Below, piece by piece: positions 1-9,751 of a stretch of 64,000 nucleotides of DNA. A model generated the notes under the pieces. It saw only the letters and a program-made list of their open reading frames with translations. It did not search any database and was not told the origin of the DNA. The stretch comes from Jiangella sp. DSM 45060 (GTDB lineage Bacteria; Actinomycetota; Actinomycetes; Jiangellales; Jiangellaceae): NCBI RefSeq assembly GCF_900105175.1, contig NZ_LT629771.1:186001-250000 (forward strand). Direction: 5' to 3'. Within the stretch, counting starts at the first letter, position 1. Each line of letters opens with the position of its first letter. Position numbers and translations under genes: made by a program.

Positions 1-4
1 CGGC

Positions 5-844
5 GTGCTGACGGCGCGCCCGGTCGCCGCGCTGACGTCCGAGCAGGCGGCCGAGGCCATGACGCGGGCGTTCGAGGGCTACGTCGTGCCGGTGTCGGTC
101 GACGGGCCGGGGTTCGAGCGCCGTTTCGGCGCCGAGCACCTCGACCGCTACCTCAGCGAGGTCTACACCGCCGACGGCGACCTCGTCGGCATCTGCCTCA
201 TCACCCGGCGCGGCAGCACGGCGCGCATCGGCGGGTTCGGCTGCACGCCGGCCTACCGCGGCGTCGGGGTGGGCCGGACGCTGATGGAGCGGGCGATCGT
301 CCGCTGCGTCGAGGCAGGCGCCACCCGCGTCACGCTCGAGGTCATCACCAGCAACGCGGCCGCGGTCCGGCTGTACGAGCGGCTCGGCTTCCGCATCGTG
401 CGCACGCTGGTCGGCTACCGCTGGGAGCGGCCCGCCGCGGCCGGCCCGGTGCCGCCGTCCACCCCGTCCGCGATCGACCCCGCGCGGTTCGCCCGCGACG
501 TCGCCGCCGGGCTGGAGTACGCCGACGAGCCGCCCTGGCAGCTCGCGCCCGAGACGCTGGCCGCCGCCGGGCCGCCGCGCCGGGCCTACCGGCTCGGCCC
601 CGCCGCGGCGCTGCTCAGCCTCACCGGGACCACCGCCGTGCTGAGCGCCGTCCACACCGAACCGGCCGCCAGACGCCGTGGTCACGGCCGCGCGCTGCTG
701 GCCGCGCTGCGCGAGGCGTTCCCCGGACGACGCTGGACGGTGCCGCCGCTCGTGCCTGAGTCGGACGGGGCCGAATTCTTCCGCGCGACGGGCTGGGTTC
801 GCGAGGAGCTGGCCCAGTATGAGATGGTGCACGGGAACGTGTGA
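5..844 (+). CDS. GNAT family N-acetyltransferase (two-domain)
   Basis: About 279 residues. The N-terminal half (residues 10-140) is a typical GNAT fold with the acetyl-CoA loop RGVGVGRTLM and the end motif AAVRLYERLGFR. The C-terminal part (about 190-275) looks like a second, weaker acetyltransferase half with RRRGHGRALL. The substrate cannot be told from sequence. The first in-frame start seen is GTG at 5, but the window edge hides anything further upstream, so the true start may lie outside. It ends about 140 bases before the rplM start and is separated from it by a good promoter. Confidence 0.75.
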   Translation: MLTARPVAALTSEQAAEAMTRAFEGYVVPVSVDGPGFERRFGAEHLDRYLSEVYTADGDLVGICLITRRGSTARIGGFGCTPAYRGVGVGRTLMERAIVRCVEAGATRVTLEVITSNAAAVRLYERLGFRIVRTLVGYRWERPAAAGPVPPSTPSAIDPARFARDVAAGLEYADEPPWQLAPETLAAAGPPRRAYRLGPAAALLSLTGTTAVLSAVHTEPAARRRGHGRALLAALREAFPGRRWTVPPLVPESDGAEFFRATGWVREELAQYEMVHGNV

Positions 845-872
845 CCGGCGTCGGGCGGGGATTCCCCACGTT

Positions 873-902
873 TTGACCATGCGGCGCCCGCACAGGTATC
901 CT
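873..902 (+). promoter_or_regulatory. rplM-rpsI promoter
   Basis: The -35 box TTGACC (873-878) and -10 box TATCCT (897-902) are separated by 18 bases. Predicted transcription starts near 909 and leaves a leader of about 77 nt before rplM. No obvious ribosomal-protein leader structure was recognised in it. Confidence 0.6.
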
Positions 903-985
903 GTCGTGTCGTTGTGCGTACCGGAGCGCGGCACGCCAGCCACCAGCCAGATCCATCCTCTCGACCAAAGCGAAGGCCTACGACC

Positions 986-1429
986 GTGCGCACGTACAGC
1001 CCCAAGCCCGGCGATGTCCAGCGCCAGTGGCATGTCATCGATGCCACCGACATCGTGCTCGGCAGGCTCGCCAGCCAGACCGCGACCCTGCTGCGCGGCA
1101 AGCACAAGCCCGTCTACGCGCCGCACGTCGACACCGGCGACTTCGTCATCGTGGTGAACGCCGACAAGGTCGCGCTCACCGGCAACAAGCTGGAGCAGAA
1201 GCTCGACCACCGGCACTCCGGCCGGCCGGGCGGCCTGCGCTCCACCAGCTACCGCGACCTCCTCGAGAAGAACCCGCGCCGGGTCATCGAGAAGGCCGTC
1301 AAGGGGATGCTCCCGCACAACAGCCTCGGGCGGCAGATGCTGTCCAAGCTGAAGGTGTACGCGGGTCCGGAGCACCCGCACCAGGCCCAGCAGCCCGTGC
1401 CGTACGAGATCGGCCAGGTCGCGCAGTGA
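986..1429 (+). CDS. rplM: 50S ribosomal protein L13
   Basis: 147 residues starting [10 protein letters not shown], the usual actinobacterial L13 beginning, so the GTG at 986 is preferred over the upstream in-frame start at 914. A GAAGG sequence lies 9 bases upstream. The family core is clear: [16 protein letters not shown], the [14 protein letters not shown] segment, and [14 protein letters not shown] near the end. L13 is an early-assembling large-subunit protein. The stop codon lies next to rpsI, the usual rplM-rpsI operon. Confidence 0.97.
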   Translation: MRTYSPKPGDVQRQWHVIDATDIVLGRLASQTATLLRGKHKPVYAPHVDTGDFVIVVNADKVALTGNKLEQKLDHRHSGRPGGLRSTSYRDLLEKNPRRVIEKAVKGMLPHNSLGRQMLSKLKVYAGPEHPHQAQQPVPYEIGQVAQ

Positions 1430-1437
1430 GTGAGGAC

Positions 1438-1917
1438 ATGACTGAGACCACCGTCGACGAGATCGACACCGACGAGGCTCCCATCGAGAGCTACACCTCC
1501 GAGTCGGCGCCGTCGCGCTTCTCGAACATCGAGGCCGCCGCGGCCACCGGCCGGCGCAAGCAGGCCATCGCGCGCGTCCGCATCGCGCCCGGCACCGGGC
1601 AGTGGACCATCAACGGCCGCACGCTCGACGCCTACTTCCCGAACAAGGTGCACCAGCAGCTGGTCAGCTCGCCGCTGGTCGAGCTCGAGCTGGGCGACCG
1701 CTACGACATCGTCGCCCGCATCGACGGCGGCGGCGTCACCGGCCAGGCCGGCGCGCTGCGGCTGGGCATCGCCCGGGCGCTGAACGCCGCCGACACCGAG
1801 AACAACCGCCCGGCGCTGAAGAAGGCCGGCTTCCTCACCCGCGACGCCCGCGTCACGGAGCGGAAGAAGGCCGGTCTCAAGAAGGCCCGCAAGGCTCCGC
1901 AGTACAGCAAGCGCTGA
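1438..1917 (+). CDS. rpsI: 30S ribosomal protein S9
   Basis: 159 residues from ATG 1438. An in-frame GTG at 1426 overlapping the rplM stop is an alternative start that would add four residues. The acidic N-terminal extension (residues 1-30) is typical of actinobacterial S9. The conserved core has [24 protein letters not shown] and [19 protein letters not shown], and the end is [12 protein letters not shown], the invariant basic tail that reaches the ribosomal P-site tRNA. Translated from the rplM message and followed by a strong terminator. Confidence 0.96.
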   Translation: MTETTVDEIDTDEAPIESYTSESAPSRFSNIEAAAATGRRKQAIARVRIAPGTGQWTINGRTLDAYFPNKVHQQLVSSPLVELELGDRYDIVARIDGGGVTGQAGALRLGIARALNAADTENNRPALKKAGFLTRDARVTERKKAGLKKARKAPQYSKR

Positions 1918-1940
1918 TTTCGCGCACCGCGCGAGCATCC

Positions 1941-1988
1941 GCGAACGGCCCCGGGGGGTATACAGAACCCGGGGCCGTTCGCGTTTCC
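1941..1988 (+). terminator. Intrinsic-type terminator after rpsI
   Basis: A perfect 15-bp stem (1941-1955 with 1968-1982) and a 12-nt loop are followed by GTTTCCC, a weak T-tract as usual in high-G+C actinomycetes. It separates rplM-rpsI from glmM. Confidence 0.85.
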
Positions 1989-2024
1989 CATCGTTCGTCC
2001 GCTGTCCCACTAGGAGCACAATCC

Positions 2025-3374
2025 GTGGCTCGTCTCTTCGGCACCGACGGCGTTCGCGGCCTGGCGAACTCCGATCTCACGGCCGAGCTCGCCCTCGACC
2101 TCTCCGTCGCCGCCGCCCACGTGCTGGGTGAGATCGGCGCGTTCGGCTCCGGTCGCCGCCCGGTCGCGGTGGTCGGCCGCGACCCGCGGGCCTCCGGCGA
2201 GTTCCTCGAGGCGGCCGTCGTGGCCGGCCTCGCCAGCGCCGGCGCCGACGTCCTGAAGGTCGGCGTGTTGCCCACGCCCGCCGTGGCGTTCCTCACCGGC
2301 ATGCTCGACGCCGACCTCGGCGTCATGCTGTCGGCCAGCCACAACCCGATGCCCGACAACGGCATCAAGTTCTTCGCCAAGGGCGGCCAGAAGCTCGAGG
2401 ACTCCGTCGAGGACGCCATCGAGGCGCGGCTGCGCGAGCCGTGGAAGCGGCCCACCGGCGCCGAGATCGGCCGCGTCCACGACCACCCCGAGGGCCTCGA
2501 GACCTACATCTCGCACATCGTCGGCACCGCGCCGTCGCGGCTCGAGGGCCTGCGCGTCGTCGTCGACTGCGCGCACGGCGCCGCCTACCGCGCGGCCCCC
2601 GAGGCGCTGCGCCGGCTGGGCGCCGACGTCCTCGCCGTCTGCGCCGAGCCCGACGGCCTGAACATCAACCACAACTGCGGCTCCACCCACCTCGACGTCG
2701 TCGCGGCCGAGGTGGTCGCGGCCGGCGCCGACCTCGGCATCGCCCACGACGGCGACGCCGACCGCTGCCTGGCCGTCGACGCCACCGGCGAGATCGTCGA
2801 CGGCGACCAGATCCTGGCGATCCTCGCGCTGGCCATGCGCGGCCAGGGGACGCTGCGCCGCGACTCCGTCGTCGCCACCGTCATGTCCAACGAGGGCTTC
2901 CGGCTGGCCATGCGGCAGTCCGGCGTCGGCGTCATCGACACCGCCGTCGGCGACCGGTACGTCCTCGAGGCGATGAAGGCCGGCGGCTACAACCTCGGCG
3001 GCGAGCAGTCCGGCCACGTCGTCATGCTCGACCACGGCACCACCGGCGACGGCGTGCTGACGGCCGTCCACCTGCTCGCCCAGGTCGCGTCGTCCGGCAC
3101 CCCGCTGGCCGAGCTGGCCGGCGTCGTGCAGCGGCTCCCGCAGGTCCTGGTCAACGTCAAGGGCGTCGACAAGAGCCGGGTCACCGTCGACGAAGGCGTC
3201 AAGACCGCCGTCGCCGAGGCCGAGGCCGAGCTCGGCGACACCGGCCGCGTCCTGCTCCGCCCGTCGGGCACCGAGCCGCTGGTCCGCGTCATGGTCGAGG
3301 CCGCCACCCCCGAGCAGGCCGAGACGGTGGCCCGCCGGCTGGCCGCGACCGTCCAGGCCGAGCTCGCCCTCTGA
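2025..3374 (+). CDS. glmM: Phosphoglucosamine mutase
   Basis: 449 residues from GTG 2025, preceded by AGGAG at 2012-2016. It begins [12 protein letters not shown] as is usual for GlmM. The phosphoserine loop SASHNP has the catalytic Ser at about residue 105. The metal loop DGDADRC is at about 245 and the C-terminal phosphate-binding loop [12 protein letters not shown] is present. The enzyme converts glucosamine-6-phosphate to glucosamine-1-phosphate for UDP-GlcNAc and peptidoglycan. With glmS nearby it forms the amino-sugar branch of this block. Confidence 0.97.
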   Translation: MARLFGTDGVRGLANSDLTAELALDLSVAAAHVLGEIGAFGSGRRPVAVVGRDPRASGEFLEAAVVAGLASAGADVLKVGVLPTPAVAFLTGMLDADLGVMLSASHNPMPDNGIKFFAKGGQKLEDSVEDAIEARLREPWKRPTGAEIGRVHDHPEGLETYISHIVGTAPSRLEGLRVVVDCAHGAAYRAAPEALRRLGADVLAVCAEPDGLNINHNCGSTHLDVVAAEVVAAGADLGIAHDGDADRCLAVDATGEIVDGDQILAILALAMRGQGTLRRDSVVATVMSNEGFRLAMRQSGVGVIDTAVGDRYVLEAMKAGGYNLGGEQSGHVVMLDHGTTGDGVLTAVHLLAQVASSGTPLAELAGVVQRLPQVLVNVKGVDKSRVTVDEGVKTAVAEAEAELGDTGRVLLRPSGTEPLVRVMVEAATPEQAETVARRLAATVQAELAL

Positions 3375-3417
3375 AAACCGGTTGCCCGCGCCAGGTGGTG
3401 AAGGGGACGCTCGACGG

Positions 3418-4410
3418 GTGCAGATCATGAAGATTGACGCCGCCGACGCCGACTTCGCCACCTGGTACGAGGTCTACCTCGCCGCGCGGGTGGCCGACAA
3501 CCCCACCGGCCCGCAGTGGCTCGAACCCGAGCTGAAGGTCATCTACCAGGGCACCGAGTACCGCTCGGTGCAGCTGTGGCTGGCCGAGGAGGACGGCCGG
3601 GCCGTCGGCGCCGCCGTGCTGGCGCTGCCGCAGCGCGACAACCTCACGATGGCCGAGCCCGAGGTGTTCGTGCGGCCCGAGGACGCCCGCCGCGGCATCG
3701 GCAGCGCGCTGCTGGCCACCGTCGACGACGCGTCGAAGGCCGCGGGGCGCAGCAGCCAGCTGCTCTACATCGAGGCGCCGCTGGGCACCGAGCAGACGGC
3801 GGGCATGGCGTTCGCCGAGAAGCACGGCTTCACCCGGCGCATCGGCGAGATCATGCGCGTGCAGCGCCCGCCGTTCGACCTCGACGCCGTCGCGGCGGCC
3901 GAGGAGGCGGCCCGGCCGCACGCCGAGGGCTACCGCATCGTCACGTGGCGCGACCACGCCTCCGACGAGTTCGTCGACGAGTACGCCCGGCTCGAGGGCC
4001 GCATGAGCACCGACGAGCCGCAGGGTGGCATCGAGTCCGAGCCCGAGGTGTGGGACGCCGCCCGCATCCGCACCGCCGAGCGGCGCAGCGACCTCATGCG
4101 CCGCAGCACGTGGGTCGCGGCGGCCATCGCGCCCGACGGCAGCATGGCCGGCGTCACCGAGATCACGGTGTCGCGCGACAGCGACGACATCGGCTTCCAG
4201 GACGCCACCATCGTCGACCCCCGCCACCGCGGCCACCGGCTCGGCCTGCTGCTCAAGGCGGCCAACCTGCGCCAACTGCTGGCCGACCGGCCCGGCGTGC
4301 AGTCGGTGTGGACGTGGAACGCCGACGTCAACACGCACATGATCGCCATCAACGAGACGCTCGGCTACGAGATCGCCGGCTGGTCCGCCGCCTACCAGCG
4401 CAGCATCTAG
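3418..4410 (+). CDS. GNAT family N-acetyltransferase (tandem GNAT)
   Basis: About 330 residues. The first domain (residues 1-165) has the acetyl-CoA loop ARRGIGSALL and the second (180-330) has HRGHRLGLLLKAANL with a WNADVNTHMIAINETLGY ending. This tandem layout resembles mycothiol-synthase-like double GNAT proteins, but that specific role is not shown. GTG 3418 is chosen because AAGGGG lies 11 bases upstream; ATG 3427 is an alternative. It converges on coaA with only two bases between the stop codons. Confidence 0.78.
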   Translation: MQIMKIDAADADFATWYEVYLAARVADNPTGPQWLEPELKVIYQGTEYRSVQLWLAEEDGRAVGAAVLALPQRDNLTMAEPEVFVRPEDARRGIGSALLATVDDASKAAGRSSQLLYIEAPLGTEQTAGMAFAEKHGFTRRIGEIMRVQRPPFDLDAVAAAEEAARPHAEGYRIVTWRDHASDEFVDEYARLEGRMSTDEPQGGIESEPEVWDAARIRTAERRSDLMRRSTWVAAAIAPDGSMAGVTEITVSRDSDDIGFQDATIVDPRHRGHRLGLLLKAANLRQLLADRPGVQSVWTWNADVNTHMIAINETLGYEIAGWSAAYQRSI

Positions 4411-4412
4411 AT

Positions 4413-5360
4413 CTAGATCTTGCGCAGCCTGATGCGCTGCACCGAGTGATCAGGGCCCTTGGTCAGCGTCAACGTGGCCCGGCCCCGCGTGGGCAGGATG
4501 TTCTGCGCGAGGTTGGGCCCGTTGATGGTGTCCCACAGCTGCTCGGCCTGGGTGACGGCGGCGTCGTGGTCGAGGTCGCCGTAGCGGCGGAAGTACGACT
4601 CCGGCCGCTGGAACGCCGTCTCGCGCAGCCGCAGGAACCGCTCGACGTACCAGCGGCGGACGTCCTTCGGTGAGGCGTCGACGTACAGGGAGAAGTCGAA
4701 GAAGTCGCTGACGGCGAGGCCGGCGACGCCGTCGGCGCGGGGCCGGGCCGGCTGCAGCACGTTCAGGCCCTCGATCAGCAGGATGTCCGGCCGCTCGACG
4801 CTGATCTGCCCGCCTTCGACGATGTCGTAGGTGAGGTGCGAGTACACCGGCGCCGTCACCACCTGCTCGCCCGACTTCACCGCCGTCACGAACCGCAGCA
4901 GCGCCCGCCGGTCGTACGACTCCGGGAACCCCTTGCGCTGCATGAGCCCGCGCCGCTGCAACTCGGCGTTGGGCAGCAGGAAGCCGTCGGTGGTGACCAA
5001 CGCCACCCGGGGATGTTCGGACCAGCGGGCCAGCAGCACACGCAGCAGCCGCGCCGTCGTCGACTTCCCGACGGCGACCGACCCGGCGATGCCGATGACG
5101 AACGGCGTGCGCGCCGCGAACCCGCCGAGGAACGTCGTCGTCGCCTCGTGCAGCCGCGCCGTGGCCCGGAACCGCAGGTTGAGCAGGCGCGACAGCGGCA
5201 GATACACCTCGCGCACCTCGTCGAGGTCGACGGCGTCGCCGAGCCCGCGCAGCTCTTCCAGCTCCGCCGCCGTCAGCGACAACGGGGTCTCGTCGCGCAG
5301 CCGCGCCCAGTCGGCGCGGGACATCTCGACGAACGGTGACGAGTCGCGGACAACAGTCAT
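4413..5360 (-). CDS. coaA: Type I pantothenate kinase
   Basis: 315 residues. The P-loop GSVAVGKS is at about residues 93-100, followed by TTDGFLLPN and the KGFPESYD segment that are typical of the CoaA (PanK-I) family. The enzyme phosphorylates pantothenate, the first and rate-controlling step of coenzyme A synthesis. Divergent from glmS across 71 bases. A CAGAAT hexamer and GAGG just upstream leave it open whether translation is leaderless or SD-driven. Confidence 0.96.
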   Translation of the reverse strand: MTVVRDSSPFVEMSRADWARLRDETPLSLTAAELEELRGLGDAVDLDEVREVYLPLSRLLNLRFRATARLHEATTTFLGGFAARTPFVIGIAGSVAVGKSTTARLLRVLLARWSEHPRVALVTTDGFLLPNAELQRRGLMQRKGFPESYDRRALLRFVTAVKSGEQVVTAPVYSHLTYDIVEGGQISVERPDILLIEGLNVLQPARPRADGVAGLAVSDFFDFSLYVDASPKDVRRWYVERFLRLRETAFQRPESYFRRYGDLDHDAAVTQAEQLWDTINGPNLAQNILPTRGRATLTLTKGPDHSVQRIRLRKI

Positions 5361-5431
5361 GGTGGCCTCATTCTGACCGACATGTCCCGGCGATGCGCGA
5401 TCCGGGGCCGAGTGCGGTTACAGTGACCGCC

Positions 5432-7279
5432 GTGTGCGGGATCGTGGGATACACAGGACATCGCCCAGCGCTCGACGTCGTCGTCGAGGGGCTGCGCAGG
5501 CTCGAATACCGCGGCTACGACTCCGCGGGCGTGGCGGTCGTCGCCGACGGCGCGCTGGCCTCGGCCAAGCGGGCAGGAAAGCTGGTGAACCTCGAGAAGG
5601 CGCTGGAGGAGCGGCCGCTGCCGGTCTCGGGCACCGGGCTGGGCCACACCCGGTGGGCCACGCACGGCTCGCCCACCGACCGCAACGCCCACCCGCACCT
5701 CGACGAGTCCGGCCGCGTCGCCGTCATCCACAACGGCATCATCGAGAACTTCGCCCGGCTGCGCGCCGAGCTGGAGGACTCCGGCGTCCGGTTCGCCTCC
5801 GAGACCGACACCGAGGTCGTCGCGCACCTGCTGGCCGCCGAGGTCGCCGCAGGGTCCGACCTCGTCGACGCCATGCGCTCGGTCTGCCGCCGCCTCGACG
5901 GCGCGTTCACGCTGCTCGCCGTGCACGCCGACGCCCCCGACCGCGTCGTCGCCGCCCGTCGCAACTCGCCGCTGGTCATCGGCGTCGGCGAGGGCGAGAA
6001 CTTCCTCGCGTCCGACGTCTCCGCGTTCATCGCGCACACCCGCGAGGCCCTCGAGATCGGCGACGGCCAGGTCGTCGAGATCACGCCCGACGACGTCACG
6101 CTCACCGACTTCCACGGCAACGCCGTCGAGGAGAAGCGCTTCCACGTCGACTGGGACGCGTCGGCCGCCGAGAAGGACGGCTACGACTACTTCATGCTCA
6201 AGGAGATCGCTGAGCAGCCCAAGGCGGTCGCCAACACCCTGCTCGGGCGGGTCGGCAAGGACGGCCTGCTGTCGCTGGACGAGATGCGGCTGTCCGATGA
6301 CGAACTGCGCGAGGTCGACAAGGTCGTCGTCGTGGCCTGCGGCACCGCCTACCACGCCGGCATGGTCGCCAAGTACGCCATCGAGCACTGGACCCGGCTC
6401 CCCTGCGAGGTCGAGCTGGCCAGCGAGTTCCGCTACCGCGACCCCGTCGTCGACCGTCAGACGCTGGTCATCGCGATCAGCCAGTCCGGCGAGACCATGG
6501 ACACCCTGATGGCGCTGCGGTACGCCCGCGAGCAGGGCGCCAGGGTGCTGGCCATCTGCAACACCAACGGCTCCACCATCCCGCGCGAGTCCGACGCCGT
6601 CCTCTACACGCACGCCGGCCCCGAGGTCGCCGTCGCGTCGACGAAGGCGTTCCTCACCCAGCTGATCGCCTGCTTCCTCGTCGGCCTCTACCTCGGCCAG
6701 GTCCGCGGCACCAAGTGGGGCGACGAGATCCGCTCCGTCGTACGCGACCTCTCCGACCTGCCCGCCAAGGTCGACCTCGTCCTGGAGACGATGGAGCCGG
6801 TCCGCGAGCTGGCCCGCAACCTCGCCTCGGCCACGTCGGTGCTCTTCCTCGGCCGCCACGTCGGCTTCCCGGTGGCGTTGGAGGGCGCGCTCAAGCTCAA
6901 GGAGCTCGCCTACATGCACGCCGAGGGGTTCGCCGCCGGCGAGCTGAAGCACGGCCCCATCGCGCTGGTCGAGGAGGGCACCCCGATCGTCGTCGTGGTC
7001 CCGTCGCCGAAGGGCCGCTCGGTGCTGCACGACAAGATCGTCAGCAACATCCAGGAGGTCCGCGCCCGCGGCGCCCGCACCATCGTCATCGCCGAAGAGG
7101 GCGACGAGGACGTCGTGCCGTACGCCGACCACCTGATCCGCGTGCCCGAGTGCCCCGTGCTGCTGCAGCCGGTCGTCTCGACGGTGCCGCTGCAGGTCTT
7201 CGCCTGCGAAATGGCGAGCGCGCGAGGCTTCGACGTCGACCAGCCGCGGAACCTCGCCAAGAGCGTGACGGTGGAGTGA
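5432..7279 (+). CDS. glmS: Glutamine--fructose-6-phosphate aminotransferase (isomerizing)
   Basis: 615 residues. GTG 5432 is fixed as the start because the next codon is the essential N-terminal Cys (M-C-G-I-V-G-Y); longer in-frame starts would bury it. The N-terminal glutaminase domain (1-240) has HTRWATHG and HNGIIEN. Two SIS sugar-isomerase domains follow (about 290-420 and 460-600). They carry CGTAYHAG, SQSGETMDT and the closing PRNLAKSVTVE. It makes glucosamine-6-phosphate for GlmM. A TACAGT hexamer ends 7 bases before the GTG and no SD is seen, so the mRNA is probably leaderless. Confidence 0.97.
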   Translation: MCGIVGYTGHRPALDVVVEGLRRLEYRGYDSAGVAVVADGALASAKRAGKLVNLEKALEERPLPVSGTGLGHTRWATHGSPTDRNAHPHLDESGRVAVIHNGIIENFARLRAELEDSGVRFASETDTEVVAHLLAAEVAAGSDLVDAMRSVCRRLDGAFTLLAVHADAPDRVVAARRNSPLVIGVGEGENFLASDVSAFIAHTREALEIGDGQVVEITPDDVTLTDFHGNAVEEKRFHVDWDASAAEKDGYDYFMLKEIAEQPKAVANTLLGRVGKDGLLSLDEMRLSDDELREVDKVVVVACGTAYHAGMVAKYAIEHWTRLPCEVELASEFRYRDPVVDRQTLVIAISQSGETMDTLMALRYAREQGARVLAICNTNGSTIPRESDAVLYTHAGPEVAVASTKAFLTQLIACFLVGLYLGQVRGTKWGDEIRSVVRDLSDLPAKVDLVLETMEPVRELARNLASATSVLFLGRHVGFPVALEGALKLKELAYMHAEGFAAGELKHGPIALVEEGTPIVVVVPSPKGRSVLHDKIVSNIQEVRARGARTIVIAEEGDEDVVPYADHLIRVPECPVLLQPVVSTVPLQVFACEMASARGFDVDQPRNLAKSVTVE

Positions 7280-7286
7280 GCGACGT

Positions 7287-7775
7287 TCAGAAGTCGGTGG
7301 AGAGCAGGTCCATGACGAAGCCGTCGCGGCCGGTGAGCATGCCGACCGGGCGGAAGCCGACCGCGGCGTAGCAGCGGATCGCCACCTCGTTCGTCGCCGC
7401 CGTCTCGACGACGATGCGGTGGTGGTCGCAGGCGTCGAACAGGTGCCGGGCCAGCGTGCCGACGGCCTCGCGGCCCAGGCCGCGGCCGTGGAGGTCGGGG
7501 TCGAGCAGGATCTCCATGCCGGCGTGGCGGTCGCGCGGGTTGTCGACCTCCCAGTACTGGATCAGCCCGGCGATGCGCCGTCCGGCCAGGATGGTGTACC
7601 GCGTGGTGGACCCGTCCTGGAGCAGCCAGCCCTCACCGAGGCCGGTGGGATCCCACCACTGCTTGACCTCGGGTGTGCTGATGATGTGCAGCAGCATCGG
7701 CACGTCATCGGCGGCGACGGGGCGCAGAACGACGTGCTCGCCGGCCAATCCGCCCACGAGACTCAATTCGCCCAT
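7287..7775 (-). CDS. GNAT family N-acetyltransferase
   Basis: 162 residues. It resembles RimJ/RimL-type or aminoglycoside-6'-like acetyltransferases, with the acetyl-CoA loop GRGLGREAVGTL and the end segment NEVAIRCYAAVGFRPVG. ATG 7775 is chosen over the longer frame to 7811. A minus-strand TACACT (7783-7788) ends 7 bases before it, fitting a leaderless start. The substrate is unknown. It converges with glmS, 7 bases from its stop. Confidence 0.75.
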   Translation of the reverse strand: MGELSLVGGLAGEHVVLRPVAADDVPMLLHIISTPEVKQWWDPTGLGEGWLLQDGSTTRYTILAGRRIAGLIQYWEVDNPRDRHAGMEILLDPDLHGRGLGREAVGTLARHLFDACDHHRIVVETAATNEVAIRCYAAVGFRPVGMLTGRDGFVMDLLSTDF

Positions 7776-7849
7776 AGCCGCGAGTGTAAGTCGGCCACGG
7801 CATATCGGCATGCGGAACGACCGGCGGCCGCCCGGCTAGGGTGGTGCAG

Positions 7850-8209
7850 GTGATCGTGGGCGTGGGCATCGACGTCGTCGACGTGCGGCGGTTCGCCGAG
7901 ACGCTGGAGCGGACGCCGGCGCTGGCGGTGCGCGTCTTCACCCCCGCCGAGCGGGCCCGGTCGGTCGCGTCGCAGGCGGCCCGGTTCGCCGCCAAGGAGG
8001 CGCTGGCCAAGGCGCTCGGCGCGCCGAAGGGGCTGCTCTGGCACGACGCCGAGGTCATCAGCGACGCCGACGGGCGGCCGTGGTTCGAGGTGCGCGGGAC
8101 CGTCAAGGAGCGGTGCGAGCGGCTGCGCGTCGAGACGGTGCACCTGTCGCTGTCGCACGACGCCGGGGTGGCGTCGGCGATCGTGATCCTGGAAGGCGCG
8201 TCTCGGTGA
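7850..8209 (+). CDS. acpS: Holo-[acyl-carrier-protein] synthase
   Basis: 119 residues, beginning [11 protein letters not shown] with the Mg-binding Asp of the AcpS family, then FTPAERA and [13 protein letters not shown]. It transfers 4'-phosphopantetheine from coenzyme A to acyl carrier protein. Of three possible GTG codons (7841, 7844, 7850) the last gives the normal N-terminus and lies 7 bases after TAGGGT (7837-7842), a leaderless arrangement. Overlaps nnr by 4 bases. Confidence 0.93.
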   Translation: MIVGVGIDVVDVRRFAETLERTPALAVRVFTPAERARSVASQAARFAAKEALAKALGAPKGLLWHDAEVISDADGRPWFEVRGTVKERCERLRVETVHLSLSHDAGVASAIVILEGASR

Positions 8210-9648
8210 GAGCCGTGCACACCGTCGCGGAGATCCGCGCCGCCGAGGACGCCCTGATGGCGCGGCTGCCCGAGGGCGCGCTCATGCAGCGGGCGGTCGC
8301 CGGCCTGGTGACGGTCTGCGCGGGCCTGCTCGACGGGGTGTACGGCGCGCGCGTGGTCGTGCTGGCCGGCGCCGGCAACAACGGCGGCGACGCGCTCTGG
8401 GCCGGCGCCCGGCTGGCCCGCCGCGGCGCGCACGCCGACGCCGTCCTGCTGAACCCGGAGAAGGCGCATGCGGAGGGCTTGGCGGCGTTCCGCGCCGCGG
8501 GCGGGCGCATCGTCGGCCCTGACGGCGTGAACGGCGCGCTCGCCGCCGCCGACCTCGTGCTGGACGGCATCCTCGGCATCGGCGGGCGGGGCGGGCTGCG
8601 CGGCGAGGCGGCCGAGCTGGCGCAGCTGCTGGGCGCGGGCCGCACGGCGGGCGCCGTCGTCGCCGTCGATCTTCCCAGCGGGGTCGACCCCGACACCGGC
8701 GAGACGCCCGGCCCGCACGTCGTCGCCGACCACACCGTCACGTTCGGCACCGGTAAGGCCGCGCTGGTCATCGACCCCGCGGCGGCCGCGGCCGGCGTCG
8801 TGCACGCCGTCGACATCGGGCTGACCCCGTACCTGCCGGAACCCGGGCTGACCGTGCTCGACGACGCCGACGTCGCGGCGCTGCTGCCCGATCCCGGCCG
8901 CGAGTCGGACAAGTACTCCCGCGGCGTCGTCGGCGTGCTGGCCGGGTCGGGGGAGTACCCCGGCGCGGCCGTCCTGGCCGTCGGCGGCGCGCTGCACGGC
9001 GGCGCCGGCATGGTCCGCTACGCCGGGCCCGGGGCCGTCGCCACCGAAGTGCGGGCCCGCTGGCCCGAGGCGATCGCCGGACCGTCACCGGACACCGTCG
9101 GGCGGGTGCAGGCCTGGACCATCGGCTCCGGGCTCGGTTCCGGCCGCGAGGCCGATGTCGCGGCGGCGCTGGCCGCCGGCCTGCCGGTCCTCGTCGACGC
9201 CGACGGCCTGCGCTCGCTGCCCGAGCGGTTCACCGGCTCGGCGCTGCTGACTCCGCACGCCGGTGAGCTGGCCCGGCTGCTGGGCGTCGAACGCGACGAG
9301 GTCGAGGCTCGTCGGCTGCACCACGCCCGGGCCGCCGCGGCCAGGTGGAACGCCGTCGTGCTGCTCAAGGGGTCGACGACGGTGCTGGCGTCGCCCGACG
9401 GGCGGGTGCGGGTCAACCCGACCGGGACGTCCGCGCTGGCCGCCGCCGGCACCGGCGACGTGCTCGCAGGGCTGGCCGGATCGCTGCTGGCCGGCGGGCT
9501 GTCACCGCTCGACGCGGGCAGCGTGGCGGCGTACGCGCACGGCCTCGCCGGGCAGCGGGCCGCGGCCGCGTCCGGGTACCCGAGCGCCGGCGACGTGCTG
9601 GCGGAGCTGCCGGCCGTGCTGCGGTCCCTGCGCGGCGCTTTGCCATGA
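8206..9648 (+). CDS. nnr: Bifunctional NAD(P)HX epimerase / ADP-dependent NAD(P)HX dehydratase
   Basis: 480 residues, with GTG 8206 overlapping the acpS stop. The N-terminal YjeF_N domain (about 1-205) carries [12 protein letters not shown] and ends in [13 protein letters not shown]; it epimerises damaged NAD(P)H hydrate. The C-terminal ribokinase-like domain (about 215-480) carries [22 protein letters not shown] and [12 protein letters not shown]; it dehydrates the S-form using ADP. The fused two-domain form is the usual bacterial one. The stop codon lies inside a 52-bp near-perfect palindrome. Upstream of alr, as in many actinomycetes. Confidence 0.93.
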   Translation: MRAVHTVAEIRAAEDALMARLPEGALMQRAVAGLVTVCAGLLDGVYGARVVVLAGAGNNGGDALWAGARLARRGAHADAVLLNPEKAHAEGLAAFRAAGGRIVGPDGVNGALAAADLVLDGILGIGGRGGLRGEAAELAQLLGAGRTAGAVVAVDLPSGVDPDTGETPGPHVVADHTVTFGTGKAALVIDPAAAAAGVVHAVDIGLTPYLPEPGLTVLDDADVAALLPDPGRESDKYSRGVVGVLAGSGEYPGAAVLAVGGALHGGAGMVRYAGPGAVATEVRARWPEAIAGPSPDTVGRVQAWTIGSGLGSGREADVAAALAAGLPVLVDADGLRSLPERFTGSALLTPHAGELARLLGVERDEVEARRLHHARAAAARWNAVVLLKGSTTVLASPDGRVRVNPTGTSALAAAGTGDVLAGLAGSLLAGGLSPLDAGSVAAYAHGLAGQRAAAASGYPSAGDVLAELPAVLRSLRGALP

Positions 9649-9689
9649 GCACCCATACGCATCGATGCGTATCGGTGCTCATGGCAAAG
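9638..9689. repeat. 52-bp near-perfect palindrome over the nnr stop codon
   Basis: Two 26-base arms (9638-9663 and 9664-9689) pair with a single C-C mismatch and no loop. The centre is ATCGAT and the outer ends read CTTTGCC / GGCAAAG. The nnr TGA (9646-9648) is inside the left arm. It may act as a terminator, although no T-tract follows, or be a palindromic repeat unit. No second copy was noticed in the window. Confidence 0.85.
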
Positions 9690-9751
9690 GCCGCCGCCCG
9701 GTCGCCAGGGGCGGGCACCCCTTGTCGGTGGTGGCTGACACAATCGGTGAC

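Noticed and set aside
2010-3461. Minus-strand open frame antisense to glmM
   Set aside because: Val/Gly/Asp-rich composition typical of the antisense frame of a GC-rich gene; glmM on the plus strand is certain.
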